This document shows, piece by piece, positions 24,706 through 33,272 of a stretch of 64,000 nucleotides of DNA (position 1 is the stretch's first letter; each line of letters starts with the position of its first letter). The notes beneath the pieces are model-generated. The model did no database searches and was not told the DNA's origin. It saw only the letters and a program-made list of their open reading frames with translations. Source of the stretch: an uncultured Acetatifactor sp. (GTDB lineage Bacteria > Bacillota > Clostridia > Lachnospirales > Lachnospiraceae); NCBI GenBank assembly GCA_910584865.1, contig CAJUCE010000020.1, positions 1 to 64,000 of the forward strand, written 5' to 3'. Both the position numbers and the translations under genes were made by a program.

Positions 24706-24877
24706 CGGATACCTCTCTGCAAACCACATTTCTGCATACACATCCTTGCAAACCGTTTCTGCATTCACGCCCTTGCAAATTGCTTTTCCGCGTTCACATC
24801 CTTGCAAACCACATTTCTGCATTCACGCCCTTGCAAACTGCTTTTCCGCATTCACGCCCTTGCAAACTGCATTTCTG
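24706..24877. repeat. About six tandem 29-bp repeats upstream of the ABC operon
   Basis: Six imperfect units (24706, 24735, 24762, 24791, 24820, 24849); one is 27 bp, the others 29 bp. The core is CATTCACGCCCTTGCAAAC. Unit length is not a multiple of three and there are no spacers, so it is neither a coding repeat nor CRISPR. In the operon direction each unit carries an AAGGGCGTGAATG-like string. It lies about 80 bp upstream of the ATPase start. Confidence 0.85.
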
Positions 24878-25091
24878 CATCCGCTTTCCCGCGAACACAT
24901 TCACGCATACACCAGTCTGCACGCATCGCTGCCCTAAAACTCCGGCGCCGGAGCCTGGTACCCTTCGGATGGCCTGTCCGAAAGCGCAGATATTCAGCAT
25001 CCTGTGTAAGCCATATCGGTAAGGCAAATTACCATACGTTTGAGCGCATTACAGCCGGATGCTCCATCCCGTATGACAATCCGGGAAATTT

Positions 25092-25212
25092 ACAATCATT
25101 ATTTTAACAGTTTGTGAAAAAAAGACTAGACTTATAATTTATTTTGTGGTAAGGTATATAATTAGTACGGCCCAAAAATAATTTCTCTTTTTTCATCATG
25201 AACTTTACGTTT
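25092..25212. repeat. Direct repeat of about 120 bp, copy 1
   Basis: AT-rich segment repeated at 25356-25475, about 88% identical by eye. Shared features include GACTAGACTTATAATTT and a second TATAATTAG. It looks like a duplicated promoter or leader. The stretch 24624-25646 holds no intact gene, only these repeats, the 29-bp array and a response-regulator fragment. Confidence 0.75.
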
Positions 25213-25355
25213 CACCGCACAAAAAAATCATCGTCCGATAATCCTCAGACCCCCATTTAAACCGTTCCGTATAGAATTTTCGCTTCTGTCCGTTTTCCGT
25301 ATCCGCCCGCATATGCATACGATCTACAGTCATCATTGCCAAAATAATGATTTGC

Positions 25356-25475
25356 ACAATCATTATTTTAGCATTTTGCGAAAAAAAGACTAGACTTATA
25401 ATTTGTTTTGTGATAAGGTTTATAATTAGGACAGCCAAAAATAATTTCCATTTTTCCGACTTTAACCTTACGTTT
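25356..25475. repeat. Direct repeat of about 120 bp, copy 2
   Basis: Second copy of the segment at 25092-25212, offset by 264 bp. It is followed 40 bp later by a truncated response-regulator reading frame, suggesting the unit was the control region of that gene. Confidence 0.75.
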
Positions 25476-25516
25476 TTTCGAACAAGCTTTCGTTGTCTGA
25501 ATCCTACTGCCGCTAC

Positions 25517-25621
25517 TTGAAAAATATTCTGATCGCAGACGATGATATTCCTATCAGAAATGTACTGAAAGAAACCCAAAAAAATATTGATATCAAATAC
25601 AAAACGGGAATGCCTTTTTGA
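25517..25621 (+). pseudogene. Response regulator fragment
   Basis: A 34-codon frame starting at TTG: MKNILIADDDIPIRNVLKET, then a stop after GMPF. The first 18 residues match the receiver-domain start of the regulator at 29360 (KNILIVDDDIYIGNALEES), including the acidic DDD. The rest of the receiver and the output domain are missing. It is a remnant of a duplicated two-component gene. Confidence 0.65.
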
Positions 25622-25646
25622 CATCCCCGCCGCTCTTTCTTTTGTG

Positions 25647-28600
25647 TTATGATCTATGACGTCCCCTTCTCGCCATGAAAAGGAATCCAATACCTGCCAG
25701 AATCGCCGCAAGACCATAAACCGCCAACCATATGAATTGTATATCTCCGGTGGCCGGACTGGCCAAAGCGGTACCTCCTCCGGTATCTGAGCCATTGTTT
25801 TCCTGCCCATTGTCTCCCGCAGAGTCATTATCTCCCCTTCTCTCGATGACAACCATATAATCAGAGGCATGTGTGAAAGCAAAACCTGCGGTTCCGTTCT
25901 CCGATATCCGGCTTCTCCCCACGGTTTCCGGCCTTCCCGTCTCCCTGTTATAATAATACAGCACTGCCTCACATCCCTGGTTTTCCTTCCCCAGATTCAG
26001 GAACAGCGTTGCCGTAAATCCGAAATCCCCGTTGTGGGTCAGGCTGAACTGGCGGTATGCATTTCCTGCTGCCACATTCCGCGCCATATCCTCCGGAATC
26101 CCCCCGGAATCCTTTTTGACGGACAAATCAATGTCTCCCACCTTATCCGCGGTAATCTGTTTTCCATTTACAATCCAGGCAACACCGTCCCCCATGTCGA
26201 AGACAAGGGTGATGTCCCGTCCTTTGGCAGCATCCAGTATCTCCCCCGGAACCAGGACAGCTCCGTTCATGACAATATCCACGGTACTGTTCTGGGCGGC
26301 CTTCTCCGCAGCAGCCTTCACTGCCTCCCATCCCTTTTCTCCCGCATCATTCCGTATAAAGGGATCGCCCTTCTGGCTCCCTGTGGCAGGAATCTCTGCT
26401 GCTTCCGTGACAAACCCGCAGACAACGCATTGTCTGTGTCTTCTTCCTCCCGCTTCCGCGGTTGGCTCACTGTCCGTTATCCACTCTCCCGGAATGTGTT
26501 CACCATAGCCTGCCTTTTTACTGTTCTCAGTCACATTGCAGCCTTCGGCCACACAGTCACGCCAGTGGTACCCGCTGTTGCTCTTCCATTCTTTTGACCA
26601 ACTATGGCTGTGAGCGGGCTCTGGCGCAGGCTCCCCCGTCGGCGCAGGGCTTGCCGTAGGCTCTGCTGTCGGCGCAGGGCTCGCCGTGGGCTCTGCTGTC
26701 GGTTCAGGACTCGCCGTGGGCTCTGCTGTCGGCACAGGGCTCGCCGTAGGCTCTGCTGTCGGCGCAGGGCTTGCCGTGGGCTCTGCTGTCGGCGCAGGGC
26801 TCGCCGTGGGCTCTGCTGTCGGCGCAGGGCTCGCCGTGGGCTCCGGGGTAGGCGTAGCGCCGGAATCACCGGGAATCACCTCTGTCTCCGTTATGAAACC
26901 ACATTCGATACATTCTTTATGTCTGCTACCATCCTCCTCTGCTGTCGGCCCCCTGTCCACAATCCATTCTCCGGGACTATGTTCCCCATACCCCTCTTTT
27001 CCTGCATTTTCTGTAATCGTGCAGCTTCCGGCGGCGGCACAGTTGTGCCAGTGATGCGTAGCGTTGCTGCTCCACTCCCCGGACCAGTTATGGCCAACGG
27101 TTATCTGACATACGGCAGAGACATTTCCCACCCTGGCCGTAATAGCAGCCTTGCCTTCCCCTCTGGCCGTAACGACGCCGTCCGCAACCGTCGCTATGTC
27201 CTCTTTATCCGAACTCCATATGATCTCCGCCCCCGCCGGTTTTACCGTTGCGCTTAGAACGGCTGTCTCTCCGAAAGGAATGGTAAGAGACGCCTGGTCC
27301 AGGCTTACGGCATATATATTCACCTCGCCGCCGAAATTCACCGAACCTCCCTCCGCCGGAACCGTAACCTGCTCCCCTGCCACGGACACAACAGTGCCTG
27401 CGGGCAAATCAATATTTCCGTCTTCCCCTACCGTGGCCTGCTGTCCCGCCGGAAACGAAGTAATTGTCACCTCGTCGTTTATTTTCAGGCTTCCGCCCTC
27501 AGGAATCGTGATCGTCGTTCCCCGGGGAAGCGTAACACCCTGGGGAACAACCGCGTTTCCGGTTACCACAGCAATCCCCTCTCCAACAGACATGGTATTC
27601 TCCACCGCAGCAAAACTGTCGCCGTAGGTTCCGTCCACCCAGGAGCCGGATACCGCAGAACCGTCCTTTGTCCCGATCAGAATGCCGCCGCTGCCCCCTG
27701 ACGCCGTAACCACGCTGTCCGTAAGAACCGCCGTTCCCGGAGAGTAGACTCCAACGTCCTGTGCGGATACCGCGTTTACCTTACTTCCGCTGACCGTAAT
27801 CTGCGTCTTTCCAAAGAGTGCCGAATTTTTCCCCGATGCAGTCACGTTAGAGCCATCTACAATCTCTATAGCTCCTGCGCCAGCATATATTCCGTTAGCA
27901 TTCTCCGAAGACAGCTCCGCCGTACTTCCGCTGACTGTAATATTTCCTCCCCCGGCAGCCAGAGCCCCCCCGGATACGGTTACCTTCACCTCCGAGCTGT
28001 TCCTTATGCTGATACTCCCATCCGGCGTCCAGATCCCGTCGCTTTTCCCTGACAAAGTTACCTTACTTCCGTTAATTTCAATTCCATTTCTCGTCCACAG
28101 TGCGGGATTTGCCCCTTCGGCAGTTACATTTGCACCATCTGTAATCTTAATATCGTTTCCCGTCCAGATTCCGTTGCTGTGGGCGGAAATGCTGCTTACT
28201 TCACTGCCGCTGATGACAACGCCCTGTGCCCCTTCGATAGCCGCAGCGTTTCCTTTATTATCCACGATTACCCTGGCCTGCTCCTTGGCCTCAAATACGC
28301 CTCCCGCGAGGATGCCGCAGGTATTGTCTGTCCCGTTTCCGGCATCCACATTCACGATTCCTCCGCTGACCGTGACATTTCCGGGGGAATAGATCCCATT
28401 CGCAGTATCTGACCGCACCGTTATCTCTCCGTCTGACAGGGTAATGCTTTTTTCGCCGTAAATCCCATTATGGCCTGTGGAATGGACGTTTACACTGCAC
28501 CCCTGAAGGTTAACATCATCCGCCCAAATACCTGCTCCCCCCTTCTCATTCACCGCTGTTATCACACCGCCATAAGCCGTAACAGTATACCCGCCGTAGT

Positions 28601-29126
28601 CGCTGCCGATAGCAGGAACCCCCCCTGACCGCGCTTCCACATTTCCGCCGTGTATGGCAACCCCTGCATCAACGTCCGCGCTGTCATCTGCACCGATACC
28701 ACCTGATGCAGCCACCTTTCCCATTCCGTCTGTGTCAGACTGGGCATAAATATGCAGCCTGCTTCCTGCCCGGGTTACAATCCGCCCGCAGTTTAATGTC
28801 GAACCATCCATTAAAATCAAATGGACTGTCCCCCTGACAAAAAGCGTATCCGTCAGCCCGCTTCCCGGTACGGAATTGTTGATCGAAACTTCCCCCCTGA
28901 CAACATACCAGTTTTCCTGTCCGTCTGCGCCCCAATCCACATCACTGCCCTGAACTTCCGTATATGTACCGAAAGGCGCCGTTCCGTCCTGAAAGCTGCC
29001 CGCGCTTTCATCCCAATACCGGTAGGGCACATCTCCCTCCATTGCCAGGGCCTCTGCAGGCAGCATCGCCAAAAACATACATACACTCAACACAATAGAT
29101 ACTACCTGCTTTTTTCTTTTCTTCAT
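25647..29126 (-). CDS. Large sortase-anchored surface protein with Big_2 and repeat domains
   Basis: A 1159-residue secreted protein. The signal peptide is VVSIVLSVCMFLAMLPAEALA. A long repetitive beta region (about residues 60-600) has motifs such as ITVSGS, GIWTGNDIKI and VTASG, like parallel beta-helix or carbohydrate-binding repeats. A Big_2 domain follows (VSLDQASLTIPFGETAVLSA...WSSDKEDIATV). Two copies of a Cys/His/Trp module (HHWHNC...ECGF; YHWRDC...VCGF) flank a P-T-A-E-P-T-A-S-P-A linker. The end carries SPATGD, a hydrophobic helix and RRGRHRS, fitting an (S/N)PxTG-type sorting signal. It probably acts at the cell surface in adhesion or glycan binding. The start has AAGGAG. Confidence 0.85.
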   Translation of the reverse strand: MKKRKKQVVSIVLSVCMFLAMLPAEALAMEGDVPYRYWDESAGSFQDGTAPFGTYTEVQGSDVDWGADGQENWYVVRGEVSINNSVPGSGLTDTLFVRGTVHLILMDGSTLNCGRIVTRAGSRLHIYAQSDTDGMGKVAASGGIGADDSADVDAGVAIHGGNVEARSGGVPAIGSDYGGYTVTAYGGVITAVNEKGGAGIWADDVNLQGCSVNVHSTGHNGIYGEKSITLSDGEITVRSDTANGIYSPGNVTVSGGIVNVDAGNGTDNTCGILAGGVFEAKEQARVIVDNKGNAAAIEGAQGVVISGSEVSSISAHSNGIWTGNDIKITDGANVTAEGANPALWTRNGIEINGSKVTLSGKSDGIWTPDGSISIRNSSEVKVTVSGGALAAGGGNITVSGSTAELSSENANGIYAGAGAIEIVDGSNVTASGKNSALFGKTQITVSGSKVNAVSAQDVGVYSPGTAVLTDSVVTASGGSGGILIGTKDGSAVSGSWVDGTYGDSFAAVENTMSVGEGIAVVTGNAVVPQGVTLPRGTTITIPEGGSLKINDEVTITSFPAGQQATVGEDGNIDLPAGTVVSVAGEQVTVPAEGGSVNFGGEVNIYAVSLDQASLTIPFGETAVLSATVKPAGAEIIWSSDKEDIATVADGVVTARGEGKAAITARVGNVSAVCQITVGHNWSGEWSSNATHHWHNCAAAGSCTITENAGKEGYGEHSPGEWIVDRGPTAEEDGSRHKECIECGFITETEVIPGDSGATPTPEPTASPAPTAEPTASPAPTAEPTASPAPTAEPTASPVPTAEPTASPEPTAEPTASPAPTAEPTASPAPTGEPAPEPAHSHSWSKEWKSNSGYHWRDCVAEGCNVTENSKKAGYGEHIPGEWITDSEPTAEAGGRRHRQCVVCGFVTEAAEIPATGSQKGDPFIRNDAGEKGWEAVKAAAEKAAQNSTVDIVMNGAVLVPGEILDAAKGRDITLVFDMGDGVAWIVNGKQITADKVGDIDLSVKKDSGGIPEDMARNVAAGNAYRQFSLTHNGDFGFTATLFLNLGKENQGCEAVLYYYNRETGRPETVGRSRISENGTAGFAFTHASDYMVVIERRGDNDSAGDNGQENNGSDTGGGTALASPATGDIQFIWLAVYGLAAILAGIGFLFMARRGRHRS
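26641..26850. repeat. Seven tandem 30-bp coding repeats
   Basis: Exactly seven 30-bp units encoding a ten-residue P-T-A-E-P-T-A-S-P-A linker in the surface protein. Units differ at a few positions. Such arrays change copy number readily and would alter the reach of the flanking modules. Confidence 0.9.
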
Positions 29127-29359
29127 CCGATTTCTTCTCCTTACTCTTGCTGCATAACAGTTCCAGACAACTGCCCCATGTCTTCCCCCTCCGGGTTCCG
29201 CCGCCGAAGCATACTGTCAGTATTACTATGCTACTATGTCCCGCTGGTTTTGGCAAGCAAAATTTACATCATTCTGTCCTCCGACATAGCCAAAAGAAAA
29301 GGCTTGTGTTATACTTTCGTTATGAAAACGCATGGAACTGTGAAGGGAGGAAATTATCC

Positions 29360-30043
29360 TTGAAAAATATATTGATCGTAGATGATGACATTTATATCGG
29401 CAATGCCCTGGAAGAAAGCCTCTCCAGGGAAGGCTACTCCGTCACTCGGGCTTACTCGGGGACGGAAGCCCTCCTCTGCCTGTCTGCTTCCGCGCCTGAC
29501 CTCATCCTGCTGGATCTGATGCTTCCGGGCCTGAGCGGTGAAGAAGTCCTCACCCGGCTCATGGACGAAAGAAAATCCGGCGGCATCCCTGTCATTGTAC
29601 TCAGCGCCAAAGCCGACATCCCCCACAAGGTAAAACTCCTCCTGGACGGCGCCGCCGATTATATTACAAAGCCATTTGATACACGGGAACTTCTCGCGCG
29701 GATTGCCGTACAGCTTCGGGATCATCACGATTCCTCGGCCTCTTCTGTCCTGATTTTCGGCGGCCTGTCCCTGAACCAGGATACCCGCATGGTCACCGTA
29801 TCCGGCAGGGCAGTCCGCCTAACCCGGACCGAATATGCCATCTTAAAGCTCCTCCTGCGCAATCCCTCCCAGGTCATAACCAAGTCCCTGCTCCTGGACC
29901 GTATCAGCGAGGATACGCCGGACTGCACAGACAGCTCCCTGAAAATGCATGTCAGCAATCTGCGCCGGAAACTGCGGGAAGTCGACGGGAAAGACTATAT
30001 CGAAGCCGTCTGGGGCATCGGCTTTAAAATGCGGACAGAATAA
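29360..30043 (+). CDS. OmpR-family response regulator
   Basis: A 227-residue two-component regulator. The receiver begins LKNILIVDDDIYIGNALEES, with the phospho-acceptor Asp in PDLILLDLMLPG and Lys in VLSAKAD. The winged-helix output domain has RLTRTEYAILKLLLRNPSQV and ends VWGIGFKMRTE. The start is TTG, with GGAGG nine bases upstream. It heads a module with an ABC ATPase, a permease and a histidine kinase, the layout of peptide-antibiotic sensing/resistance systems (Bce/Nis-immunity type). Confidence 0.9.
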   Translation: MKNILIVDDDIYIGNALEESLSREGYSVTRAYSGTEALLCLSASAPDLILLDLMLPGLSGEEVLTRLMDERKSGGIPVIVLSAKADIPHKVKLLLDGAADYITKPFDTRELLARIAVQLRDHHDSSASSVLIFGGLSLNQDTRMVTVSGRAVRLTRTEYAILKLLLRNPSQVITKSLLLDRISEDTPDCTDSSLKMHVSNLRRKLREVDGKDYIEAVWGIGFKMRTE

Positions 30044-30143
30044 AGTGTCGGAACCATCTTCCATCTTTACGATTTCCATACTGTTTCCTTTACCGTTTTC
30101 TTTACCCTGCCTGTATAAAATATCCGTAACAGCTAAAACAGTG

Positions 30144-30309
30144 GGGGCTATGTAACACTGTTTCACAGCTGTAATCAGTAACTGCCATTAACAGTTACAA
30201 TATGGAAAACAGCAAGAATTCGAACCAGCCCCCAGATGAATTGTCGGCCCTGCACTTGGGACAGGAATTCTTCTGCCGTTACTGGCAGTAGGGGGATTGA
30301 ATTCTTGCC
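30144..30309 (+). promoter_or_regulatory. Structured leader with competing stems upstream of the ABC genes
   Basis: GCAAGAATTC...CCCCC (30212-30233) can pair with GGGGG...GAATTCTTGC (30291-30308), but AGCCCCC (30227-30233) can also pair with GGGGGCT (30143-30149). Small hairpins GTAACTG/CAGTTAC (30178-30198) and CTGCC/GGCAG (30273-30288) lie inside. Mutually exclusive stems directly before the ribosome site suggest a regulatory RNA or attenuator. No known riboswitch class was recognised. Confidence 0.45.
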
Positions 30310-30330
30310 AAACCAGACCAGGAGGAACCT

Positions 30331-31251
30331 ATGGAATATGTATTACAGACAAATGCCCTGTGTAAAAACTACAGGCACTTCAAAGCCCTGAACGGGCTGT
30401 CAATGAATGTCCCCAAAGGCTCTATCTACGGCTTTGTGGGCAAAAACGGCGCCGGAAAAACTACCCTGATCCGGCTGATATGCGGTCTTCAGGATCCGTC
30501 GTCCGGTAGCTACACGCTGTATGGTGCAGAAAACAACACAAAGGAGATTTTCAACGCCCGGCGGAGAATGGGTGCCATCGTGGAGACCCCTTCCATCTAC
30601 ATGAATATGACGGCAGAAGAAAATATGATGCAGCAATACCGCATTCTGGGACTCCCCTCCTTCGACGGCATTACGGATACGCTGAAGCTGGTACACCTGG
30701 AGAGTACCGGACAGAAAAAAGCCGCCAACTTTTCCCTTGGTATGCGGCAGCGTCTGGGGATAGCGGTAGCCCTGGCCGGAGATCCTGATTTTCTGGTGTT
30801 GGATGAACCGATTAACGGGCTGGATCCGCAGGGGATTATAGAAATGCGGGAACTGATCCTGAAGCTGAACCGGGAGCGGCAGATCACAGTTCTGATCTCA
30901 AGTCATATCCTGGATGAACTTTCCAGACTGGCCACTCATTATGGATTTATCGACGGAGGGCGGCTTCTCAGGGAAATGAGTGCTGAAGAGCTGGAAAAAG
31001 TCTGCCGGAAATGTGTCCGTATGGAGGTGACCGATACGGTTGCTCTCTCCCGGGTATTAGAACGCATGGGAGTTGAATACGAAATTCACACTATCAGAGA
31101 GGCGGATATTTTCGCCAGACTCAACGTCTCCCAATTGACTTCTGCCCTGGAAAAAGAGCACTGTGAGGTAATTTCCATGCAGGAGCGGGATGAAAGTCTG
31201 GAAGGCTATTATATGAGCCTGGTGGGCGGAGCCGGCACGTCAGGTTCCTGA
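30331..31251 (+). CDS. ABC transporter ATP-binding protein (BcrA-type)
   Basis: A 306-residue ATPase: Walker A GFVGKNGAGKTTLIRL, signature NFSLGMRQRLGIA, Walker B FLVLDEPINGLDP, and switch ISSHILDELSRL. The Met in SLGMRQR and the EPINGLDP box are common in bacitracin/lantibiotic resistance ATPases (BcrA, and NisF-type immunity proteins). GGAGG precedes ATG by six bases. The partner permease follows 82 bp later; the regulator is upstream and the kinase downstream. It probably expels or detaches a membrane-active peptide (inference). Confidence 0.9.
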   Translation: MEYVLQTNALCKNYRHFKALNGLSMNVPKGSIYGFVGKNGAGKTTLIRLICGLQDPSSGSYTLYGAENNTKEIFNARRRMGAIVETPSIYMNMTAEENMMQQYRILGLPSFDGITDTLKLVHLESTGQKKAANFSLGMRQRLGIAVALAGDPDFLVLDEPINGLDPQGIIEMRELILKLNRERQITVLISSHILDELSRLATHYGFIDGGRLLREMSAEELEKVCRKCVRMEVTDTVALSRVLERMGVEYEIHTIREADIFARLNVSQLTSALEKEHCEVISMQERDESLEGYYMSLVGGAGTSGS

Positions 31252-31333
31252 AATCCAGGCTCTTCTCCAGAAAAAGCATTTTCCGAACAGGAAGGTATTT
31301 CAAAAATTTCAATTACTATCTATGGAGGACTGT

Positions 31334-32167
31334 ATGAATAAATTATTATCCGCCGGTTTTACCCGGTTAAAAAAAGATAAAATTCTGTGGATTGCCATGG
31401 GCGCCCTGCTGCTCTATGCAATTATCCATATGCTCAACGGCTGCAGACAGGCCACTTCAGACACCATGTCAGAGTATAACTATCCGTTAGAACGTTATTA
31501 CTTTCACTATGCATTGTTTATCGGAATGTTCTGCAGCGTGGTTACCGGTATGTTCCTTGGCACGGAATACAGCGACGGCACGCTGCGGAATAAGCTGATT
31601 GTAGGCCATACCCGTTCGGCTCTGTATCTGTCCAACCTGATCATCAGTTACACAGCATCCGCTTTACTGCTGCTTGTGTGGCTCATCGGCGCTCTGGTGG
31701 GCGTTCCCACCCTGGGATTTTGGAGGATGGGGCCGGGTTTTCTGATTTACCTGGCAGTCAGCATCTGCTATCTGGCGGCTTTTTCCGCACTTTTTACTTT
31801 TATCGGCATGCTGATTTCTAATAAATCTCTTGCGGCAGTAACATCGCTTCTGTTCTTTATCGGACTTCTGGTTCTGGGCAGTTACCTCTATCAGGCCCTG
31901 CAGCAGCCGGAATTCGACACCAATATCATAATGACCATGGAAGAAGGCATGCAGCTGGGAGAACCCACTCCAAACCCTGCCTATCTCACCGGTATGAAAC
32001 GGGAAATCTACCAGTTTCTTGCAGATTTCCTCCCTACGGGACAGTGCGTCCAGATGACCGAGTTGAATATCCTTCATCCTCTGCGGATGATTTTGTCCTC
32101 CCTCTCCATCACGGCTGTCATCACTGCCGCCGGAATCTTCCTGTTCCGGAAAAAGGACCTGAATTAA
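31334..32167 (+). CDS. ABC-2 type permease
   Basis: A 277-residue membrane protein: MNKLLSAGFTRLKKDKILWI, then about six hydrophobic helices. FLGTEYSDGTLRNKLIVGHTRS is the motif at the ATPase interface typical of BcrB/NisE-like permeases. The ATG at 31334 follows GGAGGA by five bases; an in-frame ATG at 31322 overlaps that ribosome site and is less likely. It should assemble with the ATPase at 30331. Confidence 0.85.
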   Translation: MNKLLSAGFTRLKKDKILWIAMGALLLYAIIHMLNGCRQATSDTMSEYNYPLERYYFHYALFIGMFCSVVTGMFLGTEYSDGTLRNKLIVGHTRSALYLSNLIISYTASALLLLVWLIGALVGVPTLGFWRMGPGFLIYLAVSICYLAAFSALFTFIGMLISNKSLAAVTSLLFFIGLLVLGSYLYQALQQPEFDTNIIMTMEEGMQLGEPTPNPAYLTGMKREIYQFLADFLPTGQCVQMTELNILHPLRMILSSLSITAVITAAGIFLFRKKDLN

Positions 32168-32253
32168 TCTCCCATGCAGCCAGCCGCGCCCCGCAGTACC
32201 TGCCCGGGGACATTTATTTGATACCTACAACAGCCATTCACCGGAGGATTGAT

Positions 32254-33141
32254 ATGGACAATATGCTGCTATGGGCCATCATCGGCAGCCTGATTTCTAT
32301 TATTATAATATTGCTTTTAAAAATCAATCTGTTACAAAAGGCCGCCGATGAGATCAAGGATGCCTTTGAGGCACGGCTGACCTGCGACACCAACACGCTC
32401 ATCGACATCTCCAGCCGCGACAGACATATGCGAAGCCTGGCTGCCACTGTCAATACGCAGCTGCGCCATCTCCGCACAAAACGCCATCGCTTTCAGCATG
32501 GCGACAGGGAATTGAAAAATGCCGTCACAAATATTTCTCATGACCTGCGCACACCCCTGACTGCCATCTTCGGATATCTGGATCTTCTGGAAAAAGAGGA
32601 GACATCGGCGTCTGTCCAAAACTATGCCAATATCATTAGGAACCGCAGCGAACTACTTGCTAAACTAACCGAAGAACTGTTCCAGTATTCCATCATACTG
32701 GCATCCAAAGACGAACTCTCTATAAAGCCTGTAAACCTCAATCAGGCTTTAGAGGAAAGTATCGCCGCTTTTTATACCGTCCTGCACCAAAACGGCATCA
32801 CGCCCCATGTCCGGATCCCAGAACAAAAAATTATGCGGAATCTGGATCCCTATGCCCTATCCCGCATTTTTTCCAATCTGCTGTCCAATGCCGTGAAATA
32901 CAGTTCCGGCGATCTGGACATCACTTTGTCTGAAAACGGCGAAATTATTTTTTCCAACAGAGCCTTCGGCTTAAATTCCGTCCAGGCAGGCCGTCTCTTT
33001 GACCGTTTTTACACCGTGGAATCCGCCAGAAAATCCACCGGTCTGGGGCTTTTTATCGCAAGAGCGCTTGTGGAACAGATGGGGGGAAGTATTCGTTCGG
33101 AATACAAGAACGGAAAATTATATATTTATATTCTTTTTTGA
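32254..33141 (+). CDS. Sensor histidine kinase
   Basis: A 295-residue kinase with one N-terminal membrane helix (MLLWAIIGSLISIIIILLL) and almost no extracellular loop, so it is an intramembrane-sensing type. The phospho-acceptor box is NISHDLRTPLTAIFGYLDLL, the N box FSNLLSNAVKYSSG, then DRFYTVESARKSTGLGLFIA. Such kinases (BceS/VanS-like small kinases) usually sense the state of a neighbouring ABC transporter. GGAGG precedes the ATG. It completes the RR-ABC-HK module. Confidence 0.9.
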   Translation: MDNMLLWAIIGSLISIIIILLLKINLLQKAADEIKDAFEARLTCDTNTLIDISSRDRHMRSLAATVNTQLRHLRTKRHRFQHGDRELKNAVTNISHDLRTPLTAIFGYLDLLEKEETSASVQNYANIIRNRSELLAKLTEELFQYSIILASKDELSIKPVNLNQALEESIAAFYTVLHQNGITPHVRIPEQKIMRNLDPYALSRIFSNLLSNAVKYSSGDLDITLSENGEIIFSNRAFGLNSVQAGRLFDRFYTVESARKSTGLGLFIARALVEQMGGSIRSEYKNGKLYIYILF

Positions 33142-33272
33142 AGCAACACATAAAGCAACCTGACATTTATAAGCCGATTTTATCTTATGGCATCCTTTGA
33201 ACACAACATTGGCATAAGTCATATAGACCATCGGAACTTTCCCAACACGGCGAAGTTCTTTCACAAAGGCAA

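Noticed and set aside
24706..24877. Regularly spaced 29-bp repeats as a CRISPR array
   Set aside because: Units abut with no spacer between them, and no cas gene is in the window.
25205..25972. Open frame of 255 codons on the minus strand
   Set aside because: It crosses the duplicated AT-rich control-like repeat and the end of the surface-protein gene in another frame; the sequence lacks any domain character.
26604..27257. Arg/Cys-rich plus-strand open frame
   Set aside because: It is the complement of the P-T-A-E-P-T-A-S-P-A repeat region of the surface protein.
30212..30233. GGTTCGAATTC on the minus strand as a tRNA T-arm
   Set aside because: No matching T-stem, anticodon arm or acceptor stem can be drawn around it.
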